Origin: a bacterium
Lineage (GTDB): Bacteria > Bacillota_I > Bacilli_A > Mycoplasmatales > Mycoplasmoidaceae
Assembly: GCA_017645255.1 (NCBI GenBank)
Contig: JAGCPI010000017.1
Coordinates: 3,152 to 67,151 of the forward strand
DNA length: 64,000 nucleotides
Reading direction: 5' to 3'
This document shows, piece by piece, positions 26,350 to 36,521 of this stretch. The position numbers and the translations under genes are program-made. Each line of letters starts with the position of its first letter. The stretch's first letter is position 1. The notes beneath the pieces were generated by a model, which saw only the letters and a program-made list of their open reading frames with translations, did not search any database and was not told the DNA's origin.

Positions 26350-26695
26350 TATTTTTAATATTAATTAAACGTCGTTCAGATAGTTTTTGTAAAAAAGTAT
26401 CTTGTAATAACTTATAGTTTGATACATCAAATTCCTTTTTGGGTATGACTACGAGGTCAAAACCATGGGTTAAAAGAAAGCTGTTTTGATAAAATCAACT
26501 ACGAATTTGACGTTTGATAAAATTTCTTACTACTGATAACTTACTAACCTTTTTACTCACTGAAATCCCTAATCGAATATTTTGTTCGTGATTATCAAGC
26601 AAGTAAAGTGTATAGTACTTCGTATTTATTCTTGCACCAGTTTTAATGCATTTAGTAAAATTTTCACTCTTACGAAGATGAAGAAAATCAGCCAT
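26333..26695 (-). CDS. rnpA: Ribonuclease P protein component RnpA, 120 aa
   Basis: Protein subunit of RNase P, which matures tRNA 5' ends. It has the N-terminal LRKSENFTKCIKTG region, then RLGISVSKKVSKLSVVRNFIKRQIR, the family's basic RNR-type motif (here VRNFIKR). TGA at 26495 is Trp; the C-terminus ends NIKNNVVKK. The ATG overlaps the rpmH stop by 1 base (TAATG), and the 3' end overlaps yidC by 17 bases. Confidence 0.95.
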
Positions 26696-26841
26696 TATTT
26701 CTTATCTGAAACAGTTAAACTATAGCGACCTTTTAGTCTCCTTCTGTAAATTACATTTCTACCGCCATGCGTACTCATACGAGCTCGAAAACCATGAACC
26801 ATCGCACGTCTTCGTTTTTTAGGTTGATATGTTCTTTTCAT
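26695..26841 (-). CDS. rpmH: Ribosomal protein L34, 48 aa
   Basis: Smallest large-subunit ribosomal protein. The sequence is typical: [22 protein letters not shown], then [22 protein letters not shown]. It starts at ATG 26839-26841, 54 bases from the divergent dnaA start, and is the first gene of the long leftward run. An AGAGGG Shine-Dalgarno-like stretch lies upstream. Confidence 0.97.
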   Translation of the reverse strand: MKRTYQPKKRRRAMVHGFRARMSTHGGRNVIYRRRLKGRYSLTVSDKK

Positions 26842-26875
26842 ATTAATAAAAGACCCTCTTGAAAAATTCAAAATA

Positions 26876-26881
26876 TATAAT
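26876..26881 (+). promoter_or_regulatory. Candidate dnaA -10 element (TATAAT)
   Basis: A perfect TATAAT 14 bases before the dnaA ATG in the rpmH/dnaA divergent region. Initiation about 7 bases downstream would leave a nearly leaderless mRNA, consistent with the absence of a Shine-Dalgarno before dnaA. Confidence 0.45.
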
Positions 26882-26895
26882 ATTATATATTAGCA

Positions 26896-28119
26896 ATGCA
26901 AAATATAGAACAAATTAGATACGATTTAAAATCGTTATGAATTAATTCATTAAAAAATTTGCAATACCTTAAAATCCCTAAACAATTATTTTTTAATTTA
27001 ATCAAAAATGTTTTTCCAGTTAAATTGGAAAACAATATTTTGTATTTACACTGTCCAAACACAGTCTTAGCACATACAGTTGATCAATTTCGAGATGCAA
27101 TTTTAAATGAATTAAGAAAAAATGAAAATTTAGAAAAATTACAAAGTTTATTTATCGACAATGAAAAAGTCGATAAAACACCTAAACAAAATGTCGATAA
27201 CTCAAAGCAAGAAATTGAATATGCATGACGATATTTTGAAAATGATGAAGCAATAAAACTTATAAAAGGATTTATTAATGGTGATGATCAAACATTATTT
27301 ATTTATGGCCAAAAAAATGCTGGAAAAAGTTTTTTATTAGATAGAATTCTCGAATATCTCCGGATAAATTGCAAAAAAGTCGTGGAAAAATTCAATAGCA
27401 GCACCATCAACTACATTGATTCTAAGAAGGAACCGATGTATATTTTGATTGATAATATTGAAGATTTTTCAGAACAAAAAATTAATTTCGTTTTTGAGCT
27501 AATTTTACACAGTAAAAAGAACAAATTTATCATTACTTGTCATTCATTACCTAACATACTTATCGACCAATTTATTGTTCATAAAAAGTATTATAAAACG
27601 GTAAATTTAATTCCAATAAATCGCATAACTATCGACAAAATTTTAAAGAATAACATAAAATTTGCAGTCTACCCTGAAGCATATGCATTAATGATTGATT
27701 ATTTGTTAAATGATCCTAAATCAATCGACACTTTATTAAGCACAATTGAACTGTTTTATCAACAAAATAATCAAAAAGTTATTAGTAAATCAGATATCGA
27801 CATGTTATTGCAAATTCTAGATATCGACTTAAAAACAAAAAAAGTCGATAAGTTGATAAAAGAAATTGCCAATAAGTTAAATGTAAGCATTGAAGCTATT
27901 CGATCCGAAAACCGCAGTAAGAAGTATGTAACTGCCCGAAGCATCATTGCATATATATTAAGAAAGAAGAAAAACATGACTTTAACGGAAATTGGAAAAT
28001 ATTTAAACCGTTCTAGCCATTCTACAATTATTAATTTAATTAACTTTTATGAACAAAAATTGGTCGATAATGTCGATATCTCTAATATAGTTAATACTGT
28101 TGATATATCAAATATATAA
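26896..28119 (+). CDS. dnaA: Chromosomal replication initiator DnaA, divergent (407 aa)
   Basis: AAA+ initiator that binds DnaA boxes and melts the origin. Domain I is short (about 1-85), and a polar linker follows. The Walker A motif is IYGQKNAGKSFLL (consensus GP.G.GKT) and Walker B is MYILIDNIEDF. Domain IV carries AARSIIAYILRKK-like sequence and the signature NRSSHSTIINLI (consensus GR.H.TVI.A). It is well diverged, smaller than B. subtilis DnaA (446 aa), but all core motifs are recognisable. TGA at 26926 and 27226 are Trp. Position next to dnaN and rpmH supports identity. Its coding sequence contains a dense set of TTATCGACA-like motifs (see separate entry), so it may be the origin itself. 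Confidence 0.93.
27152..28079. repeat. Cluster of DnaA-box-like nonamers inside dnaA
   Basis: Variants of TTATCGACA, one base from the DnaA box TTATCCACA, occur on both strands: 27152-27160 (exact, plus), 27168-27176 (minus), 27192-27200 (exact, minus), 27560-27568, 27629-27637, 27794-27802, 27821-27829 (plus), 27843-27851 (minus), 28062-28070 (minus), 28071-28079 (minus); 27722-27730 is weaker. They are encoded as Val-Asp and Ile-Asp using GTC GAT and ATC GAC, against the usual preference of this genome for GTT and ATT. The last two abut the A/T tract before dnaN. Confidence 0.7.
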
Positions 28120-28169
28120 AAATATGAATATATATAATAAATATATAAATAATAATTTAATAAATTAAT
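28080..28169. other. Candidate origin of replication: A/T tract between dnaA and dnaN
   Basis: About 90 bases that are almost only A and T (TATATA and TAATAA steps), including the last codons of dnaA and the 50-base spacer. It is flanked on its left by two overlapping-spaced DnaA-box-like sites (28062-28079). This is the arrangement expected of a DNA-unwinding element. Genes leave on either side: minus strand left of dnaA, plus strand right of it. Confidence 0.6.
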
Positions 28170-29261
28170 ATGACAATCAAAACGAAAGAACTTGTACAAG
28201 TTTTAAATAAAATTTCATACATTAATCCCAATTTAGCAAAACTTGAAACTAAAAATAAAAAACTGTGCATTCGAACTTTTAATAACTACGCAAAAGTTCA
28301 ATGTGAAATTGATTTAAAGAAAAATTTAGATGAATTCAATATTCTAATAAATTTAAAAATTTTAAGTTCTTTGCTTTCAAAAATAAATCAAGATGAAATT
28401 AATATTGTCCAAGAATCGGGAAAATTAACTATCTCTTACGATCGTTCAAACTATAACTTAAATGCAATGGCTGAAGAAAACTTTCCTGACTTCAATTTAA
28501 CTGTTGATAAAACTTTTGTTGATACTAATTTAACCATCACCCAACTAGGAGATATTGCTCGATATGTTCTAGGATATGCCACAGATGGAGCTGGTGATGG
28601 CAATAAGCTATCTGCTACGGATTGTATTAGCATTGCTACTAAAAATAAAGCATTGTACGCAGAAGCTACTGATATTAAACGTTTAGCAATTTTAAAAATC
28701 AATGATCAAAGTAAAGAAAATTTAAGTTTATTAATCTATAACAAAACCTTTTCGCAATTAATTCATTTGTTAAATGCGGACAAAAATGTTGCTGTTTTTT
28801 CCAATACTAAAAATTTATTAGTGCAAAGCAATAATTGCATCATTGAAATTGACTTAATTGCCCAAAATTTCCCTGATTTAGTAAATGCGGTGCGTGATCA
28901 AGAAGAAAATGTTGTTGAAATTGACGTTAAAACGCTCATAGATCGCTTAGAAACGGGAAATTCTATTCTTGGTACATCTAGTTTCCCCATTGTAAATTTT
29001 GGCTTTAAATCGAAAGATTTGTTGCTTTCCTTCAAGAGTTCTGAACAAGGAAACGCTTGTGAAAATATCGATTACAAGAAAATTAAAGGGGAAATGCCTG
29101 ATTTTTCAATCAACATCAACTACATGTTAGCAGCTTTAAAAAATATTACTTCTAAAACTACTAAACTTTCCATCAAGGATAACCTTTCTCCGCTATTTGT
29201 TTACGATTTAAGCAATAAAAATTTATTGCAAGTAATATTGCCCTCAAAGAATATTTATTAG
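28170..29261 (+). CDS. dnaN: DNA polymerase III beta subunit (sliding clamp) DnaN, 363 aa
   Basis: Ring-shaped processivity clamp. Three-domain beta-clamp pattern: N-terminal MTIKTKELVQVLNKIS, then a second domain with YATDGAGDGNKL and ALYAEATDIKRLA (family ATD.HRL), and a third with the NFPDL segment, ending QVILPSKNIY (family V.LPMR end). Low identity but right length and position. No TGA codon is used. It follows the A/T-rich origin candidate. Between its stop and gyrB are a GCGTTTAAACGC palindrome (29281-29292) and a longer inverted repeat. Confidence 0.93.
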   Translation: MTIKTKELVQVLNKISYINPNLAKLETKNKKLCIRTFNNYAKVQCEIDLKKNLDEFNILINLKILSSLLSKINQDEINIVQESGKLTISYDRSNYNLNAMAEENFPDFNLTVDKTFVDTNLTITQLGDIARYVLGYATDGAGDGNKLSATDCISIATKNKALYAEATDIKRLAILKINDQSKENLSLLIYNKTFSQLIHLLNADKNVAVFSNTKNLLVQSNNCIIEIDLIAQNFPDLVNAVRDQEENVVEIDVKTLIDRLETGNSILGTSSFPIVNFGFKSKDLLLSFKSSEQGNACENIDYKKIKGEMPDFSININYMLAALKNITSKTTKLSIKDNLSPLFVYDLSNKNLLQVILPSKNIY

Positions 29262-29305
29262 CGTTAGACGTGAAAAGAAAGCGTTTAAACGCACAAAAGT
29301 TAAGG

Positions 29306-29329
29306 ATTATACCATATATATGGTATAAT
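29306..29329. promoter_or_regulatory. 24-bp perfect palindrome covering the gyrB -10 region
   Basis: Half-site ATTATACCATAT is exactly mirrored. The right arm contains TATAAT (29324-29329) in the context TGGTATAAT, a good extended -10 for gyrB, with T-rich sequence after it. It may be an operator overlapping the promoter, or, as RNA, a hairpin with a U-tract ending dnaN transcription. Confidence 0.6.
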
Positions 29330-29357
29330 TTTTATATATTCAAAGGAGGCAATCACA

Positions 29358-31589
29358 TTGTTAGAAGATCAAAAGAATAATACGCAGGATGCTTTGACTA
29401 ATCAAGGTAAGAAATCCTGTTCAGACGATAAACAACAAAATGCCAATAATCAAACTATAGATTCTACCAGTTTAAATTCAGCAAGTGAATACACTGGAGA
29501 ATCTATTCTACATTTAAAGGGTCTTGATCCAGTTCGTAAAACTCCAGGAATGTACATTAAAGATACTGGATTTGAAGGTCTTCACCAAATGGTGAATGAA
29601 ATCGTTGAAAACTCAATTGATGAAGTAACCGCTGGGTATGCTACTTACATCAAAGTTACTTTGCATAGAGATGGTAGTGTTGAAGTTGAAGACGATGGAA
29701 GAGGAATTCCAGTTGATAATGCTCAAGGAACTGATATTCCTGCGGTGCAAGCAATTTTCACTGATTTAAACTGTGGTGGCAAATTCAACAACAAATCATA
29801 CGCCACTAGTGGTGGATTACATGGAGTTGGCTCAAGCGTTGTTAATGCTTTATCTGAATATCTGGAAGTTTGAGTAAAAAGAAATGGTCATATTTACTAC
29901 ATTAAGTTTGTGAACGGTGATAAAGAAATTACTCCCCTTAAAATCGTTGGTGATTGTGAAGGCACTGGAACCAGAATTATTTTTAAACCTGACCATAACT
30001 ACATGGAAAACGTTCCATTTAGTCATGACCGGATTTCTGCTCGTTTAAAACAATTAGCATTTTTAAACAAAGGCTTAAAAATTACTTTTATTGATGAAAA
30101 TCCAAAACCTAAGCAAACTTTTAAAGATGCCTCATCACAAGAATTTCAAAATTCGCAAGATGATAGTGATAATAGCGAACCAGTAATGCTCAATAGTGAT
30201 GATAATAGTAATGCTATTGGCGATGCCAAAATCTATTTAGATCGAATTGCCCAAGTTAGTGCTATTGAAGCATGACCAATTGAAGAATGACAATTTAACG
30301 GTGGCATTCAAGAATATGTTGGTGATTTAATTCGCAATGAAAGTCCAATTGGACCAGTAATTTATATCAACGAAAAAGTCGAAGATAACTACGATCGCAA
30401 GAGCAAAGATAAGGAAAACAATGTGATTGTTGAACTTGCGTTTGCTTACTGTGAAGAAGAAAAACATGCTTCAATCTTTACCTTTTGTAACAACATTTTT
30501 ACATCGGATGGGGGAACTCATCTTGATGGATTTAAAGATGCTTTAAAAGCCACTTTACGGCATTATAACGAAGAACATCATGTTTACAAGAATGACAAAG
30601 AAGGCCTTAAATTAAACAACGATGATGTTATTTCCGGTTTATCAGCTATTTTGTCATTAAAAGCTAGTGATCCAATGTTTGACAGCCAAGCTAAGCGAAA
30701 AGTTTCAAATCCTGGATTTCGACGGATTGTAAACGAAGTTGTTAGTGAAAAATTTGAAAAATACTTGGTTGAAAATCCAGAATTGGCTAAAAAAATTGTT
30801 GAAAAAGTTTATTCGAATGCATTAGCACGTAAGAAAGCAGAAGATGCTTTTAATGCTGCTAAACGTAAGAGTGTGCTTGGTAATAACTCATTACCAGGCA
30901 AATTAGCGGACTGTTCGACTACCGATACTTCAATTTCAGAATTGTACTTAGTCGAAGGTGATAGTGCGGGAGGAAGTGCTAAGTTAGGTCGCGACCGGGA
31001 ATACCAAGCAATTTTGCCACTTCGTGGTAAGATAATGAACGTTGAAAAAGCAAATGATGAAAATGCTTATAACAGCGAAGTTATTCAAAACATGATTATT
31101 GCAATTGGAACTGGGGTTAAAGACCAATTTGATTTAACAAAATTGCGTTATGACAAGATTATCATCATGACCGATGCTGATGTCGATGGAGCTCACATTC
31201 AAATTTTACTATTAACATTTTTTTACAACTACATGCGTCCTCTAATCGAAAATGGTCATATTTATGTGGCCCAACCTCCTTTATACAAAGCATCATGAGG
31301 TAAAAATAATAAATACTTTTACAAAGATGAAGAATTAGATACTTGAAAAAATTCCATTGGTAAAAACGTTCACTATTCAATTCAACGCTACAAAGGGTTA
31401 GGGGAAATGAACCCTGAACAATTGTGAGAAACTACGATGGATCCTGAACAACGAATGATGAAAAAGATAAGTATTGTTGATGCCATGAAAGCAGATGCTG
31501 ATTTTGAATTGCTAATGGGTGAAGATGTGCAACCACGGCGCAATTACATCATTGAAAATGCGACTTTCGTCAAGAATATTGACGCTTAA
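29358..31589 (+). CDS. gyrB: DNA gyrase subunit B, 743 aa
   Basis: ATPase subunit of gyrase. It starts at TTG, set by a perfect AGGAGG at 29344-29349 with 8-base spacing. The first 45 residues are a polar Asn/Gln/Ser extension. The GHKL ATPase domain shows ENSIDE, DDGRGIPVD and SGGLHGVGSS. The transducer domain has QTDAK-like TDADVDGAHI later in TOPRIM, ELYLVEGDSAGGSA and PLRGKIMNVEKA. The C-terminus keeps QRYKGLGEMNPEQLW. An acidic Asp/Ser/Asn-rich insert lies at about residues 248-292. Eight or so TGA codons are Trp. Forms a pair with gyrA 32 bases downstream. Confidence 0.97.
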
Positions 31590-31621
31590 TTAATAATTAA
31601 CATACCCAAAGGATTGTGATT

Positions 31622-34105
31622 ATGAAGAATGAAGAAAAAGAAAAAACAATTGCTGAAATTAAGGAAAAATTAGCAAAGTCGCAAGTTGCTGATGAAGAAA
31701 TTGGAACGGAATTGCAACGTTCCTTCATGGAATATGCCATGAGTGTTATCGTGGCACGGGCACTACCAGATATTAAAGATGGTTTTAAACCAGTGCACCG
31801 ACGAATTATTTTTGCCGCTCATAAACTAGGAATGAAGCAAAATACTCCTTACAAGAAATCAGCCCGGCTCGTAGGGGAAGTAATTGGGAAGTATCACCCT
31901 CACGGTGATACTGCAGTTTATGAAACTATTGTCAGAATGGCACAAGATTTTTCGATGCGCTACACCTTAATTGATGGACATGGTAACTTTGGTTCTATTG
32001 ACGGTGATGGGGCCGCTGCCATGCGGTATACTGAAGTAAGATTAACCAAAATTTGCGAAGAATTCTTAAGAGATATCGACAACGAAGTAGTACCATTTGT
32101 CGACAATTACGATGGTTCCGAACAAGAACCGGTTATTTTGCCAGCGTTGTTGCCTAGTTTGCTAATGAATGGTAGTAGTGGAATTGCTGTGGGAATGTCG
32201 ACAAATATTCCTACGCATAACTTAGGTGAATTATTAGATGCTTCAATTGCTTTAATTAAAAATCCTGATTTAACTCCAAATGATTTAATGCAATATATTC
32301 CTGGTCCTGATTTTCCAACTGGTGCTTATATTATTGGCACTGGGGGAATTCGTGACTATTTTAACACCGGAAAAGGAAGAATCATTGTTCGCTCAAAGGC
32401 TGAAATCGTTGAAAAAGGAGATCGCCACTATATTCAAGTTTCCGAAATTCCTTATATGATTAACAAAGCCGAATTAGTTTCAAAAATTGCTGGTTTGGTA
32501 AGAGATAAAAAAATTGAAGGAATTAGTGACATTAAAGATGAATCCAACCGGAACGGAATTCGAATTATTATTGAACTAAAACGCGATGTAGTTCCTGAAG
32601 TAATTTTGAATAAACTTTACAAAAATAGTGATTTGCAAACTTCAATTACCGTTAACATGCTAGGATTATTTGAAGGTGCACCGCAAATCAAGAACATGAA
32701 GGAAATGTTGCAAATCTACGTTGATTTCCAACAAACTATCGTGCGAAGACGCCTTGAATTTCAATTAAAGCAAGCTAAAGAACGGGCTCATATTCTTGAA
32801 GGATTAGCAATTGCACTTGATCATATAGATGAAGTCATAACTACCATTAAGCAATCATCTGATACGAATACTGCAAAAACGAACTTGATGACTAAATTTA
32901 ATCTTACCGAAATTCAATCCCAAGCAATTTTAGCCATGAAATTGCAAACCTTAACTGGTTTAGAAAAGCAAAAGATTCTTGATGAATTAAATAAACTTCA
33001 CGAATTAATTGCAGATATTACTGCGAAATTAGCTGATCCAGAAAAGATTAAAGCAGTTGTCATTGACCAAATTACTGATTTAAAGAGTAAATATAATGAC
33101 CCACGCAAGAGTACTATTTTTGCTGACGCATTAGCAGATATTTCTGATGAATCATTAATTCCTCAACAAGATGTTATTATTTCATTAAGTCAAAATGGAT
33201 ACTTAAAACGCTTGCCAGCTGATACTTACAAAGTTCAAAATCGTGGTGGAGTTGGGGTAATTGGAGTAACCATTCATGATGATGATGACATTCGCAAAAT
33301 TATTTACACTAACACCCACGTTGATTTACTATTCTTTACTAATAAAGGTAAAGTTTATAAAACTAGGGCATACCAAATTGCAGAAGGTAGTAGAACGTCT
33401 AAAGGTCAACCCGCACAAAATTACATTGATATTGAAAAAGCAAATCCAAATAGTAAAGCCAATGAATTAGTACTTGACTTATTACCAATTAAAGACTATA
33501 ACGATAATGATTTCATCATTCTTTCAACCAAGAAGGGAATTGTCAAAAAGACAAAGTTAAGTGAATTTGCCTCCATTCATAAAAACGGTAAAATTGCTAT
33601 TTCTTTGCGTGATGATGATGAATTGTTATCTGCTGTTATTACCAACGGTCAAAGAGAAGTTTTATTAAGTTCGAGCAATGGATATGCAGTTCGCTTTAAC
33701 GAAAGCGACATTCGCCCAATGGGTCGAAATGCTTCTGGAGTTAGAGGGATGAAATTGGGCACCAATTGTACTTTAATCGCATGTAATAGTACTACTAGTG
33801 ATGATAATGTTCTAGTTGTTAGTGAAAACGGATTAGGAAAGATTTCTCAATTAAAAGATTACCGTTTAACCAAACGGGGTGGGAAGGGTGTTAAAACCAT
33901 TAAGATTAACGATAAAACTGGTAATTTAATTAATAGTTTAATTGTTAAAGGAACTGAAGACTTATTACTTTTAACTTCAGCAGGCAAAATTACGCGGATT
34001 TCTTTAGCAAACTTAAAACTTTTAGGTCGTAATACTTCTGGAGTAAAATTAGTTCAAGTTGATAACAATAAAGATAAAGTTGTTTCAGCTGTTGTGATTA
34101 GTTAA
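31622..34105 (+). CDS. gyrA: DNA gyrase subunit A, 827 aa
   Basis: DNA cleavage/rejoining subunit. The N-terminal IGTELQRSFMEYAMSVI and RALPDIKDGFKPVHRRI are typical. Catalytic Tyr lies in AAAMRYTEVRLTKI. The quinolone-determining region reads KYHPHGDTAVYETIVRMAQDF, with Thr and Glu at the positions equivalent to E. coli Ser83 and Asp87. The C-terminal beta-propeller is complete, and RGGKGVKTIKI matches its GyrA-box. ATG 31622 is preferred over an upstream GTG because AAAGGA lies 8 bases before it. No TGA codon is used in this gene. Confidence 0.97.
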   Translation: MKNEEKEKTIAEIKEKLAKSQVADEEIGTELQRSFMEYAMSVIVARALPDIKDGFKPVHRRIIFAAHKLGMKQNTPYKKSARLVGEVIGKYHPHGDTAVYETIVRMAQDFSMRYTLIDGHGNFGSIDGDGAAAMRYTEVRLTKICEEFLRDIDNEVVPFVDNYDGSEQEPVILPALLPSLLMNGSSGIAVGMSTNIPTHNLGELLDASIALIKNPDLTPNDLMQYIPGPDFPTGAYIIGTGGIRDYFNTGKGRIIVRSKAEIVEKGDRHYIQVSEIPYMINKAELVSKIAGLVRDKKIEGISDIKDESNRNGIRIIIELKRDVVPEVILNKLYKNSDLQTSITVNMLGLFEGAPQIKNMKEMLQIYVDFQQTIVRRRLEFQLKQAKERAHILEGLAIALDHIDEVITTIKQSSDTNTAKTNLMTKFNLTEIQSQAILAMKLQTLTGLEKQKILDELNKLHELIADITAKLADPEKIKAVVIDQITDLKSKYNDPRKSTIFADALADISDESLIPQQDVIISLSQNGYLKRLPADTYKVQNRGGVGVIGVTIHDDDDIRKIIYTNTHVDLLFFTNKGKVYKTRAYQIAEGSRTSKGQPAQNYIDIEKANPNSKANELVLDLLPIKDYNDNDFIILSTKKGIVKKTKLSEFASIHKNGKIAISLRDDDELLSAVITNGQREVLLSSSNGYAVRFNESDIRPMGRNASGVRGMKLGTNCTLIACNSTTSDDNVLVVSENGLGKISQLKDYRLTKRGGKGVKTIKINDKTGNLINSLIVKGTEDLLLLTSAGKITRISLANLKLLGRNTSGVKLVQVDNNKDKVVSAVVIS

Positions 34106-34138
34106 TAATTATTTAACTAATTAATTGAGTGCTTCATT

Positions 34139-34846
34139 ATGATTGATAAAAACAAATTGCTAATTATAATTCCTGCTTATAATGAACAAGATAACATTTT
34201 GCATACCATCCAAGAATTAAAGGCAAGTAGTGCCAAAGATTTAAATTATATTGTTATTAATGATGGCAGCAAGGATGATACTTTAAAAGTATTGCAAGAT
34301 AATCAAATAAATCATCTTTCTTATGAACAAAATGGTGGTTTAAGCCACGCCGTGCGTGTGGGCATGGCATACGCCATTGAACATGGGTATGATTATTGCA
34401 TTCAAATTGATGCCGATAATCAGCACGACCCAGCGTATATCAATGATTTTGTCAATGCTGCAAGTAAACCAAATTGCATTATTGTTGGGAATCGTTATCA
34501 AAATGATAAACGTGGTATTTCATTAAAAGCAATGGCCCAATGATATATTTCCTTATGCTTTAATTTAAAGACCCACAAGCATCTATTTGATCCAACTAAT
34601 GGGATGAGATTGTACGGCAAAGAATTTATGCAATATTACGTTAGCAATCCTAACTTGATGGTTGAACCATCAACGATTGCTTATTTAGTTAAAAAATATC
34701 ATTTAGATTTGATTCAAGTACATAACATCATCCGTAACCGTGAAAGTGGTCAAAGTATGTATAATAAGCGTTGGAAGCAATTAAAATACATTCTTCGTGA
34801 AACAAATCGCATGTTATCGTTAACAGATAACTGAACAAGAAAATAA
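34139..34846 (+). CDS. Family 2 glycosyltransferase (DPM1-like), 235 aa
   Basis: Inverting glycosyltransferase using a nucleotide-sugar donor. The GT-A fold start LLIIIPAYNEQDNI, the INDGSKDDT nucleotide-binding motif, NGGLSHAVRVGM and the metal-binding QIDADNQHD (DxD) are present; GNRYQNDKRG follows. No transmembrane segment is evident, so the acceptor is probably a lipid carrier or membrane glycolipid reached from the cytosolic side. Two TGA codons (34541, 34832) are Trp; the gene then ends TRK with TAA. It lies 11 bases from galE, suggesting joint sugar metabolism, and the pair is inserted between gyrA and tmk. Substrate not assignable. Confidence 0.85.
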
Positions 34847-34857
34847 AGAGGTAAATC

Positions 34858-35874
34858 ATGAATTTATTAATTATTGGTGGGGCTGGGTATATTGGTAGTA
34901 ACGTTGTTTGACTATTCAAGCAATTAGATCCCAGTCTTAACATGCTTATTTTAGATAATTTTTCTACCGGAACTAAGCAAGCATTAGTGCCTGGAGTAGA
35001 ATGAGTAGAAGCAGACGTCAGAAATTTGGCACAACTAGAAAGTATTTTTCAATTTCGTCATTTTGATGCAGTGCTTGATTTTAGTGCCTTAACGGTGGTA
35101 AGTGAATCAACGATTTATCCACTATCATACTATGAAGATAATTTCATTGGTACATATAATATCGTGAAATGCATTAAAAAATATCATGTTCCAAACTTGA
35201 TGTTTTCTTCCACTGCAGCAGTTTATGGTAACCCCGTTCATTTGCCAGTTAATGAACAAGATCCTAAAAATCCAATTAATCCATATGGATGTACCAAATT
35301 ATGTAGTGAAATGCTTATTAAAGATGCAGCAAAAGCATATGAGTTCAATTATATGATTTTCCGGTATTTTAACGTAGCGGGAGCTAGCGATAATTATCAA
35401 TATGGTTTTTATCGCAAAAACCCAACGTTATTAATTCCTGCATTAAATAATGCTATTTTAACTAACCAAACCATCCATGTTTATGGAGATGATTATCCCA
35501 CTAAAGATGGTACGTGCATTCGGGACTATATCCATGTAGTTGATCTAGCTAATGCACACTGACTAGGTTTAAATTGGTTAATTGCTAACCAAAAATCAAA
35601 CATCATCAATTTAGGTTCTAGTAATGGCTTTAGTGTTAAAGAAGTACTTGATTGTGCAATTAAATTAAATTATGCTCCAATAAAATACGATATCAAACCA
35701 GCTCGACCAGGTGATCCAGCAGTATTAATTACTGATATTAACAAAGCAAAAGAAGTATTAGGTTGAATTCCACAAAAGAAGTTAGCTGATATGATTTATT
35801 CGGATTGAGAATTTCGTAAATCACATTTTCAAGCAATTAATGATGAAACAAAGAAGGAACAAAAATTATGTTAA
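34858..35874 (+). CDS. galE: UDP-glucose 4-epimerase, 338 aa
   Basis: SDR-family epimerase interconverting UDP-glucose and UDP-galactose (or the N-acetyl forms). NAD-binding LLIIGGAGYIGSNVV opens the protein; DFSALTVVSESTIYPLSYY, the SSTAAVYG catalytic Ser/Thr region and YGCTK (Tyr-x3-Lys) follow, then RYFNVAGA, GTCIRDYIHVVDLANAH and PARPGDPA. All match GalE. Shine-Dalgarno AAGAGG precedes the ATG. TGA codons are Trp. Supplies galactosyl donor, probably for the adjacent glycosyltransferase and membrane glycolipids. Overlaps tmk by 7 bases. Confidence 0.95.
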
Positions 35875-36521
35875 AATATCCACCTTTTATTAGTATTGAA
35901 GGAGTTGATAAAGCAGGTAAAACAACTTTAATCAACTTGCTTAATAAATATCAAAATTTAATTGAATGAAACGGCAAAAAGGTTATTTTCACTAGGGAAC
36001 CTGGAGGTATTGATAATCCCAAAGCTGAAAAATTGCGTACCTTCATTTTAAGTAATGAATTTGATGTAACCACGCAAGCTTACTTATTTGCTGCTAGTCG
36101 CAACGAACATGTAATTTATACTATTCGGCCCAATTTGATGCTTGGAAACATTGTAATTACTGATCGTTACATTGATTCTAGTTATGTTTATCAAGGTCTT
36201 ATTGGTGGGTTAGGAATTGACGCAATTAATGCTATTAACAAGTTTGCATTGCATGATATCATGCCAGTCATTACAGTCGTACTTGTAATTTCCCCCGCTG
36301 AAAGTGTGAGACGGCTTAAGGAAATTACCAATCCAAAAGAAATTAATGTCTTTGATGAAAAAGTTTATTTGCGCAACGCTGACAAGATTCATGATGCTTA
36401 CATTAAACTAAAGGAATTATTCCCCAACCGGGTGCATCTAATTGATGGAACTGAAGATCCTAAGCAAATTTTACAAAACGTCATTCAAATAATTAACGAT
36501 TACATTCATACTCATGAATAA
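35868..36521 (+). CDS. tmk: Thymidylate kinase, 217 aa
   Basis: Phosphorylates dTMP to dTDP. The P-loop is ISIEGVDKAGKTTLI (usual GxDGAGK, here Lys for Gly), with TREPGG (dTMP binding), the DR[YFH] motif TDRYIDSSYVYQG, and a C-terminal lid-type segment. ATG 35868 restores the P-loop and is within the galE end; TGA at about 35967 is Trp. The 3' end overlaps holB by 8 bases. The order tmk-holB-mnmE matches the M. pneumoniae group. Confidence 0.96.

Noticed and set aside
32073..32081. DnaA-box-like ATATCGACA within gyrA
   Set aside because: An isolated occurrence encoding Ile-Asp; not clustered as in dnaA.
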